Shown here: positions 25,827 through 35,250 of the stretch, piece by piece | How the letters are laid out: every line of letters starts with the position of its first letter | How positions within the stretch are numbered: the stretch's first letter is position 1 | Source: CAG-390 sp045531455 | Lineage (GTDB): Bacteria > Bacillota > Clostridia > Oscillospirales > CAG-272 | Length of the DNA: 64,000 nt | Assembly (NCBI GenBank): GCA_045531455.1 | Contig: JAZSEA010000060.1 | Coordinates: forward strand, 72,330 to 136,329 | Reading direction: 5' to 3' | Position numbers and translations under genes: made by a program | Notes under the pieces: model-generated | Databases searched by the model: none | Told to the model about the DNA's origin: nothing | What the model saw: the letters and a program-made list of their open reading frames with translations, nothing else

Positions 25827-27278
25827 ATGAGAGAAATTGAAAGAAATCTGACAATGCTGTGCGACTTTTATGAGCTGACTATGGCGAACGGCTATCTCAA
25901 ATGCGGATACGGCGACAAATATACCTATTTTGACGTTTTCTACCGTTCGAATCCCGACGGAGGCGGATACGCTATCGCTGCAGGTCTCGAGCAGATCATC
26001 AATTATATCAACGATCTCTCGTTCACCGAGAACGATATAGAATTTCTTCGCACGAAGAATCTTTTTGACGAGGAATTCCTTGATTATCTCCGAAATTTCA
26101 AATTCGAGGGCGATATCTGGGCAGTTCCCGAAGGAACCGTTATCTTCCCGAATGAACCGGTCATTACCGTAAGAGCAAAGGCTCCGCAGGCACAGTTCAT
26201 CGAGACCTTTATCCTTATGCAGTTCAATCATCAGTCCTGCATTGCAACCAAGGCGTCAAGAATGGTACGCGCCGCGGAGGGTAGGGCAATATCTGAGTTC
26301 GGTTCGAGAAGAGCACAGGGAGCAGATGCCGCAATGCTTGGTGCAAGAGCAGCATATATCGGCGGTGTAGCGGGAACAGCCTGCACTATCTCGGATGAAT
26401 ACTATCACGTTCCTTCTACGGGCACTATGGCGCACGCCTGGGTTCAGATGTTCCCCGATGAATACACCGCGTTCAAGACTTATTGCGAGATCTATCCCGA
26501 GAATGCAACTCTTCTTGTTGATACCTATAACGTCCTTGAATCGGGCATTCCGAACGCCATCAAGGCTTTCCGTGAAGTCCTTGTTCCCAAGGGAATAACA
26601 AAATGCGGCATCAGACTTGACTCGGGAGACATAACCTATCTCACGACCCGCGCAAGAAAGATGCTCGATGATGCGGGATTCCCGCAATGTAAGATCGTGG
26701 TATCCAACTCGCTTGACGAGCATATCATCAGAGATATCATCCGCCAGGGCGCGTGCGTTGATGCCTTCGGAATAGGCGAAAGACTTATCACGGCAAAGAG
26801 CTGTCCCGTATTTGGCGGCGTGTATAAGCTTGTGGCGATCGAGGAGGACGACGGATCGATTACTCCGAAGATCAAGATCAGCGAAAATCCGCAGAAGATC
26901 ACGACCCCGCATTTCAAGAAGCTCTACCGTCTCTATAACAACGAAAACGGCAAGGCAGAGGCGGACGTTATCTGCGTCCACGACGAGAAGCTCGACGACA
27001 CCAAGCCCATCGAGATCTTCGATCCGCACTATACCTGGAAGAGAAAGCTCCTTGATAACGTGACCGCAGTTCCGCTTCAGCAGAGGATCTTTGAAAACGG
27101 CAGACAGGTATATTCGGTTCCCGATATCGAGGAATCGCGCAGACTCTGCGCCGCACAGCTTGACTCGATGTGGAAGGAGGTTCTCCGCTGGGAGAATCCT
27201 CATAACTACTACGTAGACCTCTCTGAAAAGCTCTGGGAGATCAAGGATACGCTTCTCAGAAATCATAGAAGATATTAA
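25827..27278 (+). CDS. pncB: Nicotinate phosphoribosyltransferase
   Basis: A 483-residue enzyme making nicotinate mononucleotide from nicotinate and PRPP in NAD salvage. It opens with LTMLCDFYELTMANGY, typical of the family, and carries ISEFGSRRAQG, PSTGTMAHAWVQMF and GIRLDSGDITYL, the active-site and phosphoribosyl-binding segments. ATG 25827 after a GAGGTG site is chosen; the upstream GTG at 25818 overlaps the previous stop. The preceding gene ends 5 bp before, so the two are probably read together, although their functions differ. Confidence 0.97.
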   Translation: MREIERNLTMLCDFYELTMANGYLKCGYGDKYTYFDVFYRSNPDGGGYAIAAGLEQIINYINDLSFTENDIEFLRTKNLFDEEFLDYLRNFKFEGDIWAVPEGTVIFPNEPVITVRAKAPQAQFIETFILMQFNHQSCIATKASRMVRAAEGRAISEFGSRRAQGADAAMLGARAAYIGGVAGTACTISDEYYHVPSTGTMAHAWVQMFPDEYTAFKTYCEIYPENATLLVDTYNVLESGIPNAIKAFREVLVPKGITKCGIRLDSGDITYLTTRARKMLDDAGFPQCKIVVSNSLDEHIIRDIIRQGACVDAFGIGERLITAKSCPVFGGVYKLVAIEEDDGSITPKIKISENPQKITTPHFKKLYRLYNNENGKAEADVICVHDEKLDDTKPIEIFDPHYTWKRKLLDNVTAVPLQQRIFENGRQVYSVPDIEESRRLCAAQLDSMWKEVLRWENPHNYYVDLSEKLWEIKDTLLRNHRRY

Positions 27279-27282
27279 AATC

Positions 27283-27314
27283 AAAAGGCTAAAGCAAATA
27301 CGCTTTAGCCTTTT
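27283..27314. terminator. Bidirectional terminator between pncB and the GH78-like gene
   Basis: A 13-bp stem (27283-27295 with 27302-27314) with flanking A and T runs. Confidence 0.88.
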
Positions 27315-27319
27315 AGCTT

Positions 27320-29356
27320 TTAAAGTAGAATGTCGTAATAATAAGCCGCCATCGCACTCCAACCGTGGCAGAGAGAGCCCGCACCGCCGAAATCCGCGGC
27401 ACCCTTGAGAGTCTCCCAAAACGTAGTTGCACCTTGAGAGAGCATGTACTCGCCGTCGCGGTCGATCTCGTCAAGAATCGTATCGCCGAATCTTTCCGTA
27501 TCGGAGCGGAGAAGCGCGTCGTATCTGAAGCAAGCCATGCTGAGCGTTGCGGGGATCACTTCGACCCCTGCGATCGTGCCTTCGTTGTTCGCCACAACCT
27601 CAAGCATATTATCTTTCGGCAGAGAATCAGCAGCACCGCAAAGCAGGCACATCGCCTGCGTCAAAACGCTGTGCGGAAGATTCGGACGATCGGTGAAATC
27701 GAAAAACAGCTTCGTGTCGGGATTGTAGAAAGTCTTTGTGATCGCGTCTGAAATGTCGTTCGCCTTTTTGGAATAGAATACCGATTCGTCAGCCTTTCCG
27801 ATAGCGTCGCATATCTTTGCCATCGATCTTGATGCCAACGACAATGCGGCGTTTATGTTTGCCTCTAAGGGCAACTCATCAACCGGTGTTTTCAGGTGTG
27901 CTTTATCGCCCGAAAGATAGCGCGACCACTCGTAAAAGTTCCAGTATTTTTCCGAATCGGGGAATCTTGGGATCAGACCGTTGCCTTTCATACGTTTGTA
28001 GAAAACGTCGAGCAGAGAAACAAGGATATCGTACTTTTCGACTGCAAGTGAAATATCACCCGTGTTTTCAATATACTCGTCCATCTGCATCAGATAGGCA
28101 AGCGTATAAAAAGGAATGGGATAATCAAGACCCGCGGGATAGCAGAGAGCAAGAATACCGTCATCGCGAACACCTCTTGAAATCAGATCAAGATTGGCGC
28201 GAACGTAATCCGCATTCTTATCCGAGAATACTCTGTAACCCGCAAGCATCTGATTGCGGGAGTCGAGTGTGTAAAGAGCCTGCTCTCGCCAAGGACAGTC
28301 CTCGTAATGCTCGTGCATACAGCATCTGAGGGTATGTATCGCCGTTTCTCGGATCTGTCTTCTCAAATCGGCTTTTTCTCCCGTAAAATCCTTTTCCTTG
28401 GCATCCACGGGCATTAAAGTCGGATGAAGAACAAGTGAAATATCGGTTACTTCGGTCGAAGTGAAAAAGATCTGCATATATCGGAGACCGAATCTGCGTA
28501 AAACGGGAAAGTAATGATTGCTTCCTTCGTGCGCGTTAATTTCAGTAGTGAAGCGTCTCGAATGAATCGCAGAGCGGCAAAGTCCGTCTATTATATGCTC
28601 ACCCCAACCGATCAGAACGTCACATTCGTTTTTTGAGGCGAAAGAAATTTCGGGAAAACCGACGCATTCTTTTCCGAGATCAAATATGCAGTATATGCCG
28701 TCGCCGTTCTCAACGTCAAGTACGGCTCCGTTCATCACAGCCGCGCTGTCACCCTCGCCGCCAAACTTGAAGTTACCGCATCTTATGATTTTGCCCTCGA
28801 TCGCATCTCCGAGATACATCGGTTTTATCGGACGTTTTCTCAAAGTTTTAACGGAGATATCTTTTACGACCGAATCGGATAAAGGCATCGCCTCGTGTCT
28901 TCCGTCAAGCGCAAAACCTGCGCCCATCTGGCTTGTGATGATCTTGCATTTGTGCGGAACGTATTCGGGCGTCGGACGAACCTTTGTAGCCTCGGATGAA
29001 GCGTAAACGATTTCGCCGTCCTCGTAAATACAAAAAGCAACATAAGCATCGGTTGCAACGTGCGTCTGGGAATCAATACCCGAATGCCATGCCGTGATCT
29101 TTAACTTACTTCCCACATTTGCTTTCAGTGGAATATCCTCATATACGGGCGAGTCGGGATAATCGGCATACTGACCGAAGGAGACGAGCTCGCCGTCAAG
29201 ATATATTGCGCGGTCCGTGTCGCAGACAATACGCAAAGTATATTCGCATCCGTCCTTGAACCGAAGTTCGGGATAAAAATCCGCATATTCGTCTTTTTGA
29301 TCAAGCCCGTTCAGCCATATTGCTTTTGCGGGGATAATATCATTTGGAAATTTCAT
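27320..29356 (-). CDS. GH78-like alpha-L-rhamnosidase (six-hairpin glycosidase)
   Basis: A 678-residue protein. The first 200 residues are beta-rich accessory domains; the C-terminal half has the helical toroid pattern of GH78 enzymes, including DCPWREQALYTLDSRNQMLA and TTFWETLKG segments. These enzymes release L-rhamnose. There is no signal peptide, so cytoplasmic action on imported oligosaccharides is likely, as for the GH106-like enzyme. Start ATG 29356 overlaps the stop of the SLOG-family gene by 4 bp (ATGA), implying translational coupling. Substrate specificity is inferred from family and from nearby rhaA. Confidence 0.78.
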   Translation of the reverse strand: MKFPNDIIPAKAIWLNGLDQKDEYADFYPELRFKDGCEYTLRIVCDTDRAIYLDGELVSFGQYADYPDSPVYEDIPLKANVGSKLKITAWHSGIDSQTHVATDAYVAFCIYEDGEIVYASSEATKVRPTPEYVPHKCKIITSQMGAGFALDGRHEAMPLSDSVVKDISVKTLRKRPIKPMYLGDAIEGKIIRCGNFKFGGEGDSAAVMNGAVLDVENGDGIYCIFDLGKECVGFPEISFASKNECDVLIGWGEHIIDGLCRSAIHSRRFTTEINAHEGSNHYFPVLRRFGLRYMQIFFTSTEVTDISLVLHPTLMPVDAKEKDFTGEKADLRRQIRETAIHTLRCCMHEHYEDCPWREQALYTLDSRNQMLAGYRVFSDKNADYVRANLDLISRGVRDDGILALCYPAGLDYPIPFYTLAYLMQMDEYIENTGDISLAVEKYDILVSLLDVFYKRMKGNGLIPRFPDSEKYWNFYEWSRYLSGDKAHLKTPVDELPLEANINAALSLASRSMAKICDAIGKADESVFYSKKANDISDAITKTFYNPDTKLFFDFTDRPNLPHSVLTQAMCLLCGAADSLPKDNMLEVVANNEGTIAGVEVIPATLSMACFRYDALLRSDTERFGDTILDEIDRDGEYMLSQGATTFWETLKGAADFGGAGSLCHGWSAMAAYYYDILL

Positions 29357-29865
29357 TTTAAATACTCACTTTCATCATCTGCAAGATTAATGACCGGTAT
29401 TCCGAGCTTAGCCGCCTGCAAAACGGTGTTGAGACTTCCGCCTCCGCTTGTACCGGATCGGAGATAAGCAATGCAGAGGTCGGCGGAGCGGAGAAGCTCG
29501 CGGTTTCTTGCTTGCATACAACCGTTGTAGAACGTCGGAGCCAGAACGCGCACTCGATCGGCTTTTTCTTTTATTTCGTTATAAGCTTCCTTTTGCTGTT
29601 GGTTCCAGGACTTTTCCTGACCCGCGCAGGGAAGTATAAGATTCAGCTTGAGGTCGGGATATGAATTACGTATTTCAAGTACAGCAAGTGCTGCAAGAGT
29701 ATCAAGCCCGATCGCACCGCCCACGTAGCAACCGGTGAGCCCGTGCTTTTCTATCAGCATCGTAAGGATCCGCCGAAGCCTTGAGCTTATCATCCTTTCC
29801 TCTGACGGAGATAGATCTCTGTGACCCGTGAAGCAAACTGATTCGATTTTGTCAGGTAAGACCAT
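29353..29865 (-). CDS. SLOG-family protein (DUF1273/YpsA-like)
   Basis: A 170-residue Rossmann-like protein. It begins with VCFTGHRD (residues about 10-17), carries a GGAIGLDTLAALAVLE nucleotide-binding-type segment, and ends with RSGTSGGGSLNTVLQAAKLG, all typical of the SLOG superfamily that binds nucleotides or ADP-ribose-like ligands. YpsA of Bacillus affects cell division, but its ligand is unknown. ATG 29865 follows a GGAGG site at 8 bp. It is the first gene of a two-gene unit coupled to the rhamnosidase. SLOG domains also occur in conflict systems, but nothing else here supports that. Confidence 0.85.
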   Translation of the reverse strand: MVLPDKIESVCFTGHRDLSPSEERMISSRLRRILTMLIEKHGLTGCYVGGAIGLDTLAALAVLEIRNSYPDLKLNLILPCAGQEKSWNQQQKEAYNEIKEKADRVRVLAPTFYNGCMQARNRELLRSADLCIAYLRSGTSGGGSLNTVLQAAKLGIPVINLADDESEYLK

Positions 29866-30000
29866 ACGATAAACCTCCTCGAAATTTACTGAACCTATTA
29901 TATCATATAAAATTCGTTTTGTACATAGCTTTGGCAAAAAATACTCTTGTGAACAAATTGTAAAATCGGCATAATTCCTTTGCTACTTTGAAAAAATCAC

Positions 30001-30029
30001 TTGATTTTTTATGGCGGTTATGATATAAT
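30001..30029 (+). promoter_or_regulatory. mntP promoter
   Basis: -35 TTGATT (30001-30006) and an extended -10 (TGA plus TATAAT at 30024-30029) with a 17-bp spacer, just before the riboswitch. Confidence 0.7.
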
Positions 30030-30033
30030 TTAC

Positions 30034-30206
30034 CACTGTAAGGGAGTAGTCAACATTCAGATAAGAATGTGATCAAGTCAACATCCTCGGATATGATCCG
30101 TGGCTTGATCGGTAAAGCAACAGCTTTATTGACAAGACTTATCTGCGCGGCAGATGGGTCATTATATTTGCCGCCGGTTTCATAAGCGAAAACGGAGGCT
30201 TTTTTT
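30034..30206 (+). ncRNA. yybP-ykoY manganese riboswitch with terminator platform
   Basis: The leader of mntP carries AGGGAGTAG at 30041-30049 and GACAAGACTTATCTG at 30131-30145, the two conserved ends of the yybP-ykoY aptamer; CAGATAAG (30058-30065) pairs with CTTATCTG (30138-30145). After it, GCGGCA (30147-30152) can pair with TGCCGC (30169-30174), an antiterminator. The same GCCGCC can pair with 30193-30199 in a second hairpin (30170-30181 with 30188-30199) that ends in seven Ts and buries the GGAGG ribosome site. Manganese binding should choose between these structures and turn on mntP. The boundaries are approximate. Confidence 0.88.
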
Positions 30207-30812
30207 ATGCAATTATTAGAGATCTTTCTCCTCTCGGTCGGACTCGCGGCGGACGCTTTTGCCGTTTCCGTGTGTAAGGGGCTGTCTGTAGTTCAGATGA
30301 AACCCAAGCACGCGCTCATCTGCGGAGTTTATTTTGGAAGCTTTCAGGCTTTCATGCCGCTGATAGGCTACTGGGCGGGTAAAGCGGCAACCACGCTCGT
30401 TTCGGGACGCTTCGATGATTCGATAGTTGAAACGGTTTGTGCAGTTATTGCCTTCGTTCTTCTTGCAATAATCGGAGGAAATATGATCCGCGAATCACTC
30501 TCGAAGGATGACGACGACGAATGCTCGGATTGCTTTAAACCGAAGACAATGATCCCTATGGCGATTGCAACGAGTATCGATGCTTTTGCCGTCGGCGTTG
30601 CGCTTGCTCTTGATGAAGCGGCAAGCGGCGAAATCAATATTTTCCTCACGGTTTCCGCTATCGGAATTATTACCTGTATCCTTTCCGCCATCGGCGTGAA
30701 GATAGGCAACCTTTTCGGCAACAAATTCAAAAAAACCGCTGAGCTTGCAGGCGGCTGTATTCTTATTTTGCTTGCGATCAAATTCCTTCTCGAAGGATTG
30801 AAAATTATTTAA
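30207..30812 (+). CDS. mntP: Manganese efflux pump MntP
   Basis: A 201-residue membrane protein of the MntP (formerly DUF204) family with six predicted helices arranged as two repeated halves. The paired acidic motifs are AADAFAVS around Asp16 and SIDAFAVG around Asp125, the family's metal-pathway residues. It exports Mn2+ when the metal is in excess. The central loop has an acidic DDDDE run followed by CSDC. A GGAGG site 8 bp upstream lies in the riboswitch terminator hairpin, so expression should rise with Mn2+. The P-type ATPase downstream is probably in the same response. Confidence 0.96.
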   Translation: MQLLEIFLLSVGLAADAFAVSVCKGLSVVQMKPKHALICGVYFGSFQAFMPLIGYWAGKAATTLVSGRFDDSIVETVCAVIAFVLLAIIGGNMIRESLSKDDDDECSDCFKPKTMIPMAIATSIDAFAVGVALALDEAASGEINIFLTVSAIGIITCILSAIGVKIGNLFGNKFKKTAELAGGCILILLAIKFLLEGLKII

Positions 30813-30883
30813 AACCACGCGTTTAAGACGCGATATTATAGACGAAAATCTTATTAGAAAAAATACATAAGGAGTTGTATTTG

Positions 30884-33583
30884 ATGAAAGAGTATCTTTC
30901 CGAAGTTGGTCAGGTCCTGACCGAACAAAACACACGCCCCGAAGGCTTGAGCTCTGCAGAAGCATCCGAAAGACTGCAGAAGCACGGACTCAATAAGCTC
31001 GCAGAGGGCAAAAAAGAATCGATCTTTGTAAAGTTCCTCAAGGAGCTTGCTGACCCTATGATCATCATCCTTCTTGTAGCTGCTGTTATTTCTTCAATAA
31101 CAGAGTATATCGAAGCTGCTGATCTTGGTCATTCATTCTTCCCGACCGATGCCTGCATCATTCTTGTCGTCGTTCTGATCAATGCGATCCTCGGTGTTTA
31201 CCAGGAAAGCAAAGCAGAGAAGGCGATCGAAGCCCTGCAGGAGATGGCTGCCGCAACAAGCAAGGTCATCCGTGACGGTCATCAGATCGTTGTAAAGAGC
31301 GAAGAGCTCGTTCCCGGCGATATCGTTGTTCTCGAGGCGGGTGACGCTGTTCCCGCTGACTGCCGTATTATCGACTGCTTCTCGATGAAAGCCGAAGAGG
31401 CTGCACTTACCGGTGAATCTGTGCCCGTAATCAAGACAAATGAAGCTATCACACTTAAGGGCGATAATAAGGACGTTCCTCTCGGAGACCGTAAGAATAT
31501 GGTCTATATGGGCTCCACGATCGTTTACGGCCGCGGTACAGTTGTAGTTGTTGCTACGGGTATGGATACCGAGATGGGTAACATCGCGGGTGCTCTTGCC
31601 GCAGCAAAAGAAGGCGAAACACCTCTCCAGATCAAGCTCAATCAGCTTTCCAAGGTTCTTACCGTTCTCGTTATCGCGATCAGTGCCGTTATTTTCGGCG
31701 TTGGTGTTATCAGAGGTATCGGCGACGGCTTTGCATTCAAGGATGACATTCTTCCTTCCTTTATGACAGCGATCAGCCTTGCGGTTGCAGCTATCCCCGA
31801 GGGCCTTGCGGCTGTTGTTACGATCGTTCTTTCTATGGGCGTTACAAAGATGTCCAAGAGAAATGCTGTTATCCGTAAGCTCACCGCAGTTGAGACACTC
31901 GGATGCACACAGGTAATCTGCTCGGATAAGACGGGTACACTTACTCAGAATAAGATGACCGTCGTTGAGGATTACGGATCGGATCGCAAAAAGCTCGCGG
32001 TTTCATTCTGCCTCTGTACCGATGCCAAGCTCCCCGAGGGCGAGCTTGTATCCATCGGCGACCCCACACAGACTGCAGTAGTTGACTATGCCGCAAAGCT
32101 CGGACTTCCCAAGTATGAGCTTGAAGCAAAGGAGCCCCGCGTAGGCGAGATCCCCTTTGACTCCGGCAGAAAGCTTATGACTACCGTTCATCAGTCCGTT
32201 GAGGGCGGATTCATTCAGCATACCACTGGTGCACCTGACGTTGTTGTAAGCCGTTGTACCCATATTCTCCGTGACGGTAAGGTCGTTGAGCTTACCGATG
32301 CTATTCGCGAGGAGATCGCTGCTGCAAACAAGGGACTTGCCGATAAGGCTCTCCGTGTTCTTGCCGCCGCTTATCGGATGCACGAGACCGCTCCTGCCTC
32401 CTATGAGGAGCCCGCAGAGCTCGAAAACGGTCTCATCTTCCTCGGACTTGTCGGTATGATCGACCCCGTACGTCCCGAGGTTACTCTCGCTATCGAGGAA
32501 TGCCGCCGTGCAGGTATCAGACCCATTATGATCACGGGTGACCACAGAGACACCGCTGCCGCAATCGCACGTCAGCTCGGCATTCTCGGTGAAGGTCAGC
32601 TTGCTATCACGGGCGCAATGCTCGATGAGATCAGCGACGAAGACCTCGCTCGCGATATTGAAAAGTATTCAGTATACGCTCGCGTACAGCCCGAGCATAA
32701 GACCCGTATCGTAAACGCTTGGCGTGCCCACGGTTGCGTAACCGCTATGACCGGTGACGGCGTTAACGACGCGCCCTCCATCAAGAGCGCGGATATCGGC
32801 GTTGGTATGGGTATTACCGGTACCGACGTTACCAAGAACGTAGCCGATATGGTTCTTGCCGACGACAACTTCGCAACGATCGTTGCGGCTGTTGAAGAAG
32901 GAAGAAAGATCTACAGCAACATCCGTAAGGCTATTCAGTTCCTCTTGTCCTCCAATATGAGTGAGGTTATCACGATCTTTACCGCTTCAATGATCGGCTT
33001 CACTATTCTCGAAGCTCCTCATCTTCTCTGGATCAACCTTATTACAGACTGCTTCCCGGCTCTTGCTCTCGGCGTTGAGCCCGGTGAGAAGGATATTATG
33101 ACCCAGCCTCCCCGTTCCAGCAAGGAAGGTATCTTCTCTAACGGACTCGGCTTTGATATGGTATATCAGGGACTTATGGTTTCCATCCTCACTCTCGCCG
33201 CATACTTCATCGGCGTAAACTTCGAGTTCGGTGCAAACTGGTATCAGGAAGTCGTTGTAAACGGTGTTCATTCCGCACACGGTATGACAATGGCATTCCT
33301 TACAATGTCTATGTCCGAGATCTTCCATTCGCTCAATATGCGTTCGCAGAGAGGTTCTATCTTTGCCCTCAAGGCAAAGAATATGCTCCTCTTCGGTGCA
33401 ATGGCTCTCGCATTCGTGCTTACCACTCTCGTTATCGAGGTTCCTTTCCTCGCTGCTCTCTTCGGATTCAGCACCATTACTCTCAAGGAATACCTTATCG
33501 GTATCGGTCTTGCGATCCTCGTGATTCCCGTTGTTGAGATCATCAAGCTCATTCAGCGCGCGATAAAGACAAAGAAGAACTAA
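30884..33583 (+). CDS. P-type cation-transporting ATPase (type IIA, Ca2+ or Mn2+ export)
   Basis: An 899-residue ATPase with the phosphorylated Asp348 in SDKTGTLT, TGE in the actuator domain (LTGESVP), TGD..ND at 623-629, and helix motifs PEGLA at 305-309, SSNMSEV and NLITDCFPALALG that match the SERCA/PMR1 calcium-binding helices. Pumps of this group move Ca2+ and sometimes Mn2+ out of the cell. ATG 30884 follows an AAGGAG site; TTG 30875 is rejected. It is 71 bp after mntP with only a weak CGCGT/ACGCG hairpin between and no T-run, so read-through from the manganese riboswitch is likely. Some relatives under yybP-ykoY control export Mn2+. Confidence 0.92.
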   Translation: MKEYLSEVGQVLTEQNTRPEGLSSAEASERLQKHGLNKLAEGKKESIFVKFLKELADPMIIILLVAAVISSITEYIEAADLGHSFFPTDACIILVVVLINAILGVYQESKAEKAIEALQEMAAATSKVIRDGHQIVVKSEELVPGDIVVLEAGDAVPADCRIIDCFSMKAEEAALTGESVPVIKTNEAITLKGDNKDVPLGDRKNMVYMGSTIVYGRGTVVVVATGMDTEMGNIAGALAAAKEGETPLQIKLNQLSKVLTVLVIAISAVIFGVGVIRGIGDGFAFKDDILPSFMTAISLAVAAIPEGLAAVVTIVLSMGVTKMSKRNAVIRKLTAVETLGCTQVICSDKTGTLTQNKMTVVEDYGSDRKKLAVSFCLCTDAKLPEGELVSIGDPTQTAVVDYAAKLGLPKYELEAKEPRVGEIPFDSGRKLMTTVHQSVEGGFIQHTTGAPDVVVSRCTHILRDGKVVELTDAIREEIAAANKGLADKALRVLAAAYRMHETAPASYEEPAELENGLIFLGLVGMIDPVRPEVTLAIEECRRAGIRPIMITGDHRDTAAAIARQLGILGEGQLAITGAMLDEISDEDLARDIEKYSVYARVQPEHKTRIVNAWRAHGCVTAMTGDGVNDAPSIKSADIGVGMGITGTDVTKNVADMVLADDNFATIVAAVEEGRKIYSNIRKAIQFLLSSNMSEVITIFTASMIGFTILEAPHLLWINLITDCFPALALGVEPGEKDIMTQPPRSSKEGIFSNGLGFDMVYQGLMVSILTLAAYFIGVNFEFGANWYQEVVVNGVHSAHGMTMAFLTMSMSEIFHSLNMRSQRGSIFALKAKNMLLFGAMALAFVLTTLVIEVPFLAALFGFSTITLKEYLIGIGLAILVIPVVEIIKLIQRAIKTKKN

Positions 33584-33603
33584 TTATTTATCCAAATATT
33601 CCA

Positions 33604-33633
33604 GCCTAGACGGTATTTTTCCGTCTAGGCTTT
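33604..33633 (+). terminator. Terminator after the P-type ATPase gene
   Basis: A perfect 10-bp stem (33604-33613 with 33621-33630) with a 7-nt loop and a short T tail. Confidence 0.8.
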
Positions 33634-33664
33634 AAGAGCTTAACGGAAAGGGGATGATTATACA

Positions 33665-35209
33665 ATGTCAAACAAAAAACGCAGAATATTGCCGCATATA
33701 TTCAGGGATAGAGTGATAGTTGCGGTTCTGATCGTAATTCAGATTGCCGTACTCGTTTTGATTGCTATGAGCGGCGCGAATTATTCGCCGTACATTGCAG
33801 TGGGATTGAATCTGATCAGCTTCATAATCAGTCTTGTTGTCATAGTAAGACGAACGAATGACGCGTATAAGCTGACTTGGATATATCTTATCCTTTGCTT
33901 TCCCGTCTTTGGCGGACTTTTTTATCTGGTTTTCTCGATCCAGGCGTCAATGCGTCTTATGGCTCCCTATATGAAGCATATTGACGAGCAAACAAGCATC
34001 GCCACACCCGAAACCGAAGAATGTGCATCAAAAGCCAAATCCGCATTACCCGAAAAGCGGACTCAGATCGCTTATCTCTGCGATCACGCGGGATTCCCTG
34101 TATATGAGAATACCGAAACAAGTTATTACCCTGCGGGCGAGGTCTTTTATCGAGCATTGCTTGAAGAGCTGAAAAAAGCTGAAAAATACATTTTTCTCGA
34201 GTATTTCATCATCGGCGAAGGCAAAATGTGGGATTCAATTCTCGATGTTCTCAAAGAAAAAGCTAAAATCGGAGTCAAGGTCAGGATACTTTACGACGAT
34301 TTCGGATGCATATTCAATCTGCCGAAAAAGTATCCCGAAAAGCTTGCCGAATACGGTATCGAATGCCGCGCCTTTAACCGTTTCAGACCTATCCTCACGG
34401 GAATACAGAATAACCGCGACCACAGGAAAATATGCTCGATCGACGGAAAGACAGCATTTACCGGCGGAATCAACCTTGCCGACGAATATATCAACGAAAT
34501 TGAAAAATACGGCAGATGGAAGGACGCGGCGGTAAAGCTCAAGGGCGATGCGGCTTGGTCGCTGACCGTGATTTTTCTGAAAATGTGGATGCTCACGTCT
34601 CCCGATCCCGAGATCACCGAAAATATCTCGGAATACGAGCCTTTGAGATCGGAAAATGAAAACGACGGATTTGTTCAGCCCTATTGCGACAGTCCGCTTG
34701 ATACCGACCACGTCGGAGAACATATTTATATGCAGATCGTCAACCACTCCAAGGATTATCTGTATATTATGACACCCTATCTCATTATCGACGACAGTAT
34801 GATGAGCGCGCTGACTCTTGCGGCAAAGAGCGGAGTTGACGTCAGGATCATAACCCCGCATAAATGGGATAAGAAGATGGTCCATATTACCACGCGTTCT
34901 TATTACAGCGACCTGATCGACGGCGGCGTAAAGATCTACGAATATACCCCCGGATTTATTCACTCGAAAGTCTTCGTCAGCGATGACAACGTAGCAAGCA
35001 TCGGAACCGCAAACCTTGATTTCAGAAGCCTTTACCTGCATTTCGAATGCGGTACGATGCTTTACGGAAGCTCTGCCGTTATAGAGGCAAAGGATGATTT
35101 TCTTACAACGCTCAATGAATGTAAGGAGATAACCGCCGATGATTGTAAGGTTGGAGTATTTATGAGATTTATCAATAGCTTGATGAGACTTATTGCACCG
35201 CTATTATAA
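33665..35209 (+). CDS. cls: Cardiolipin synthase
   Basis: A 514-residue membrane enzyme making cardiolipin from two phosphatidylglycerol molecules. Three hydrophobic segments in the first 100 residues (about 16-36, 42-62 and 73-93) form the usual anchor. The two phospholipase-D HKD motifs are at His253/Lys255 (NRDHRKICSIDGK) and His433/Lys435 (FIHSKVFVSDD). Length is normal for bacterial Cls. It stands alone between two terminators. Confidence 0.95.
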   Translation: MSNKKRRILPHIFRDRVIVAVLIVIQIAVLVLIAMSGANYSPYIAVGLNLISFIISLVVIVRRTNDAYKLTWIYLILCFPVFGGLFYLVFSIQASMRLMAPYMKHIDEQTSIATPETEECASKAKSALPEKRTQIAYLCDHAGFPVYENTETSYYPAGEVFYRALLEELKKAEKYIFLEYFIIGEGKMWDSILDVLKEKAKIGVKVRILYDDFGCIFNLPKKYPEKLAEYGIECRAFNRFRPILTGIQNNRDHRKICSIDGKTAFTGGINLADEYINEIEKYGRWKDAAVKLKGDAAWSLTVIFLKMWMLTSPDPEITENISEYEPLRSENENDGFVQPYCDSPLDTDHVGEHIYMQIVNHSKDYLYIMTPYLIIDDSMMSALTLAAKSGVDVRIITPHKWDKKMVHITTRSYYSDLIDGGVKIYEYTPGFIHSKVFVSDDNVASIGTANLDFRSLYLHFECGTMLYGSSAVIEAKDDFLTTLNECKEITADDCKVGVFMRFINSLMRLIAPLL

Positions 35210-35210
35210 C

Positions 35211-35242
35211 AAAAATCGTTCCGCAAAAGCGGAACGATTTTT
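35211..35242. terminator. Bidirectional terminator between cls and araD
   Basis: A perfect 14-bp stem (35211-35224 with 35229-35242) with AAAA loop and flanking A/T runs. Confidence 0.92.
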
Positions 35243-35250
35243 GTATTTGA

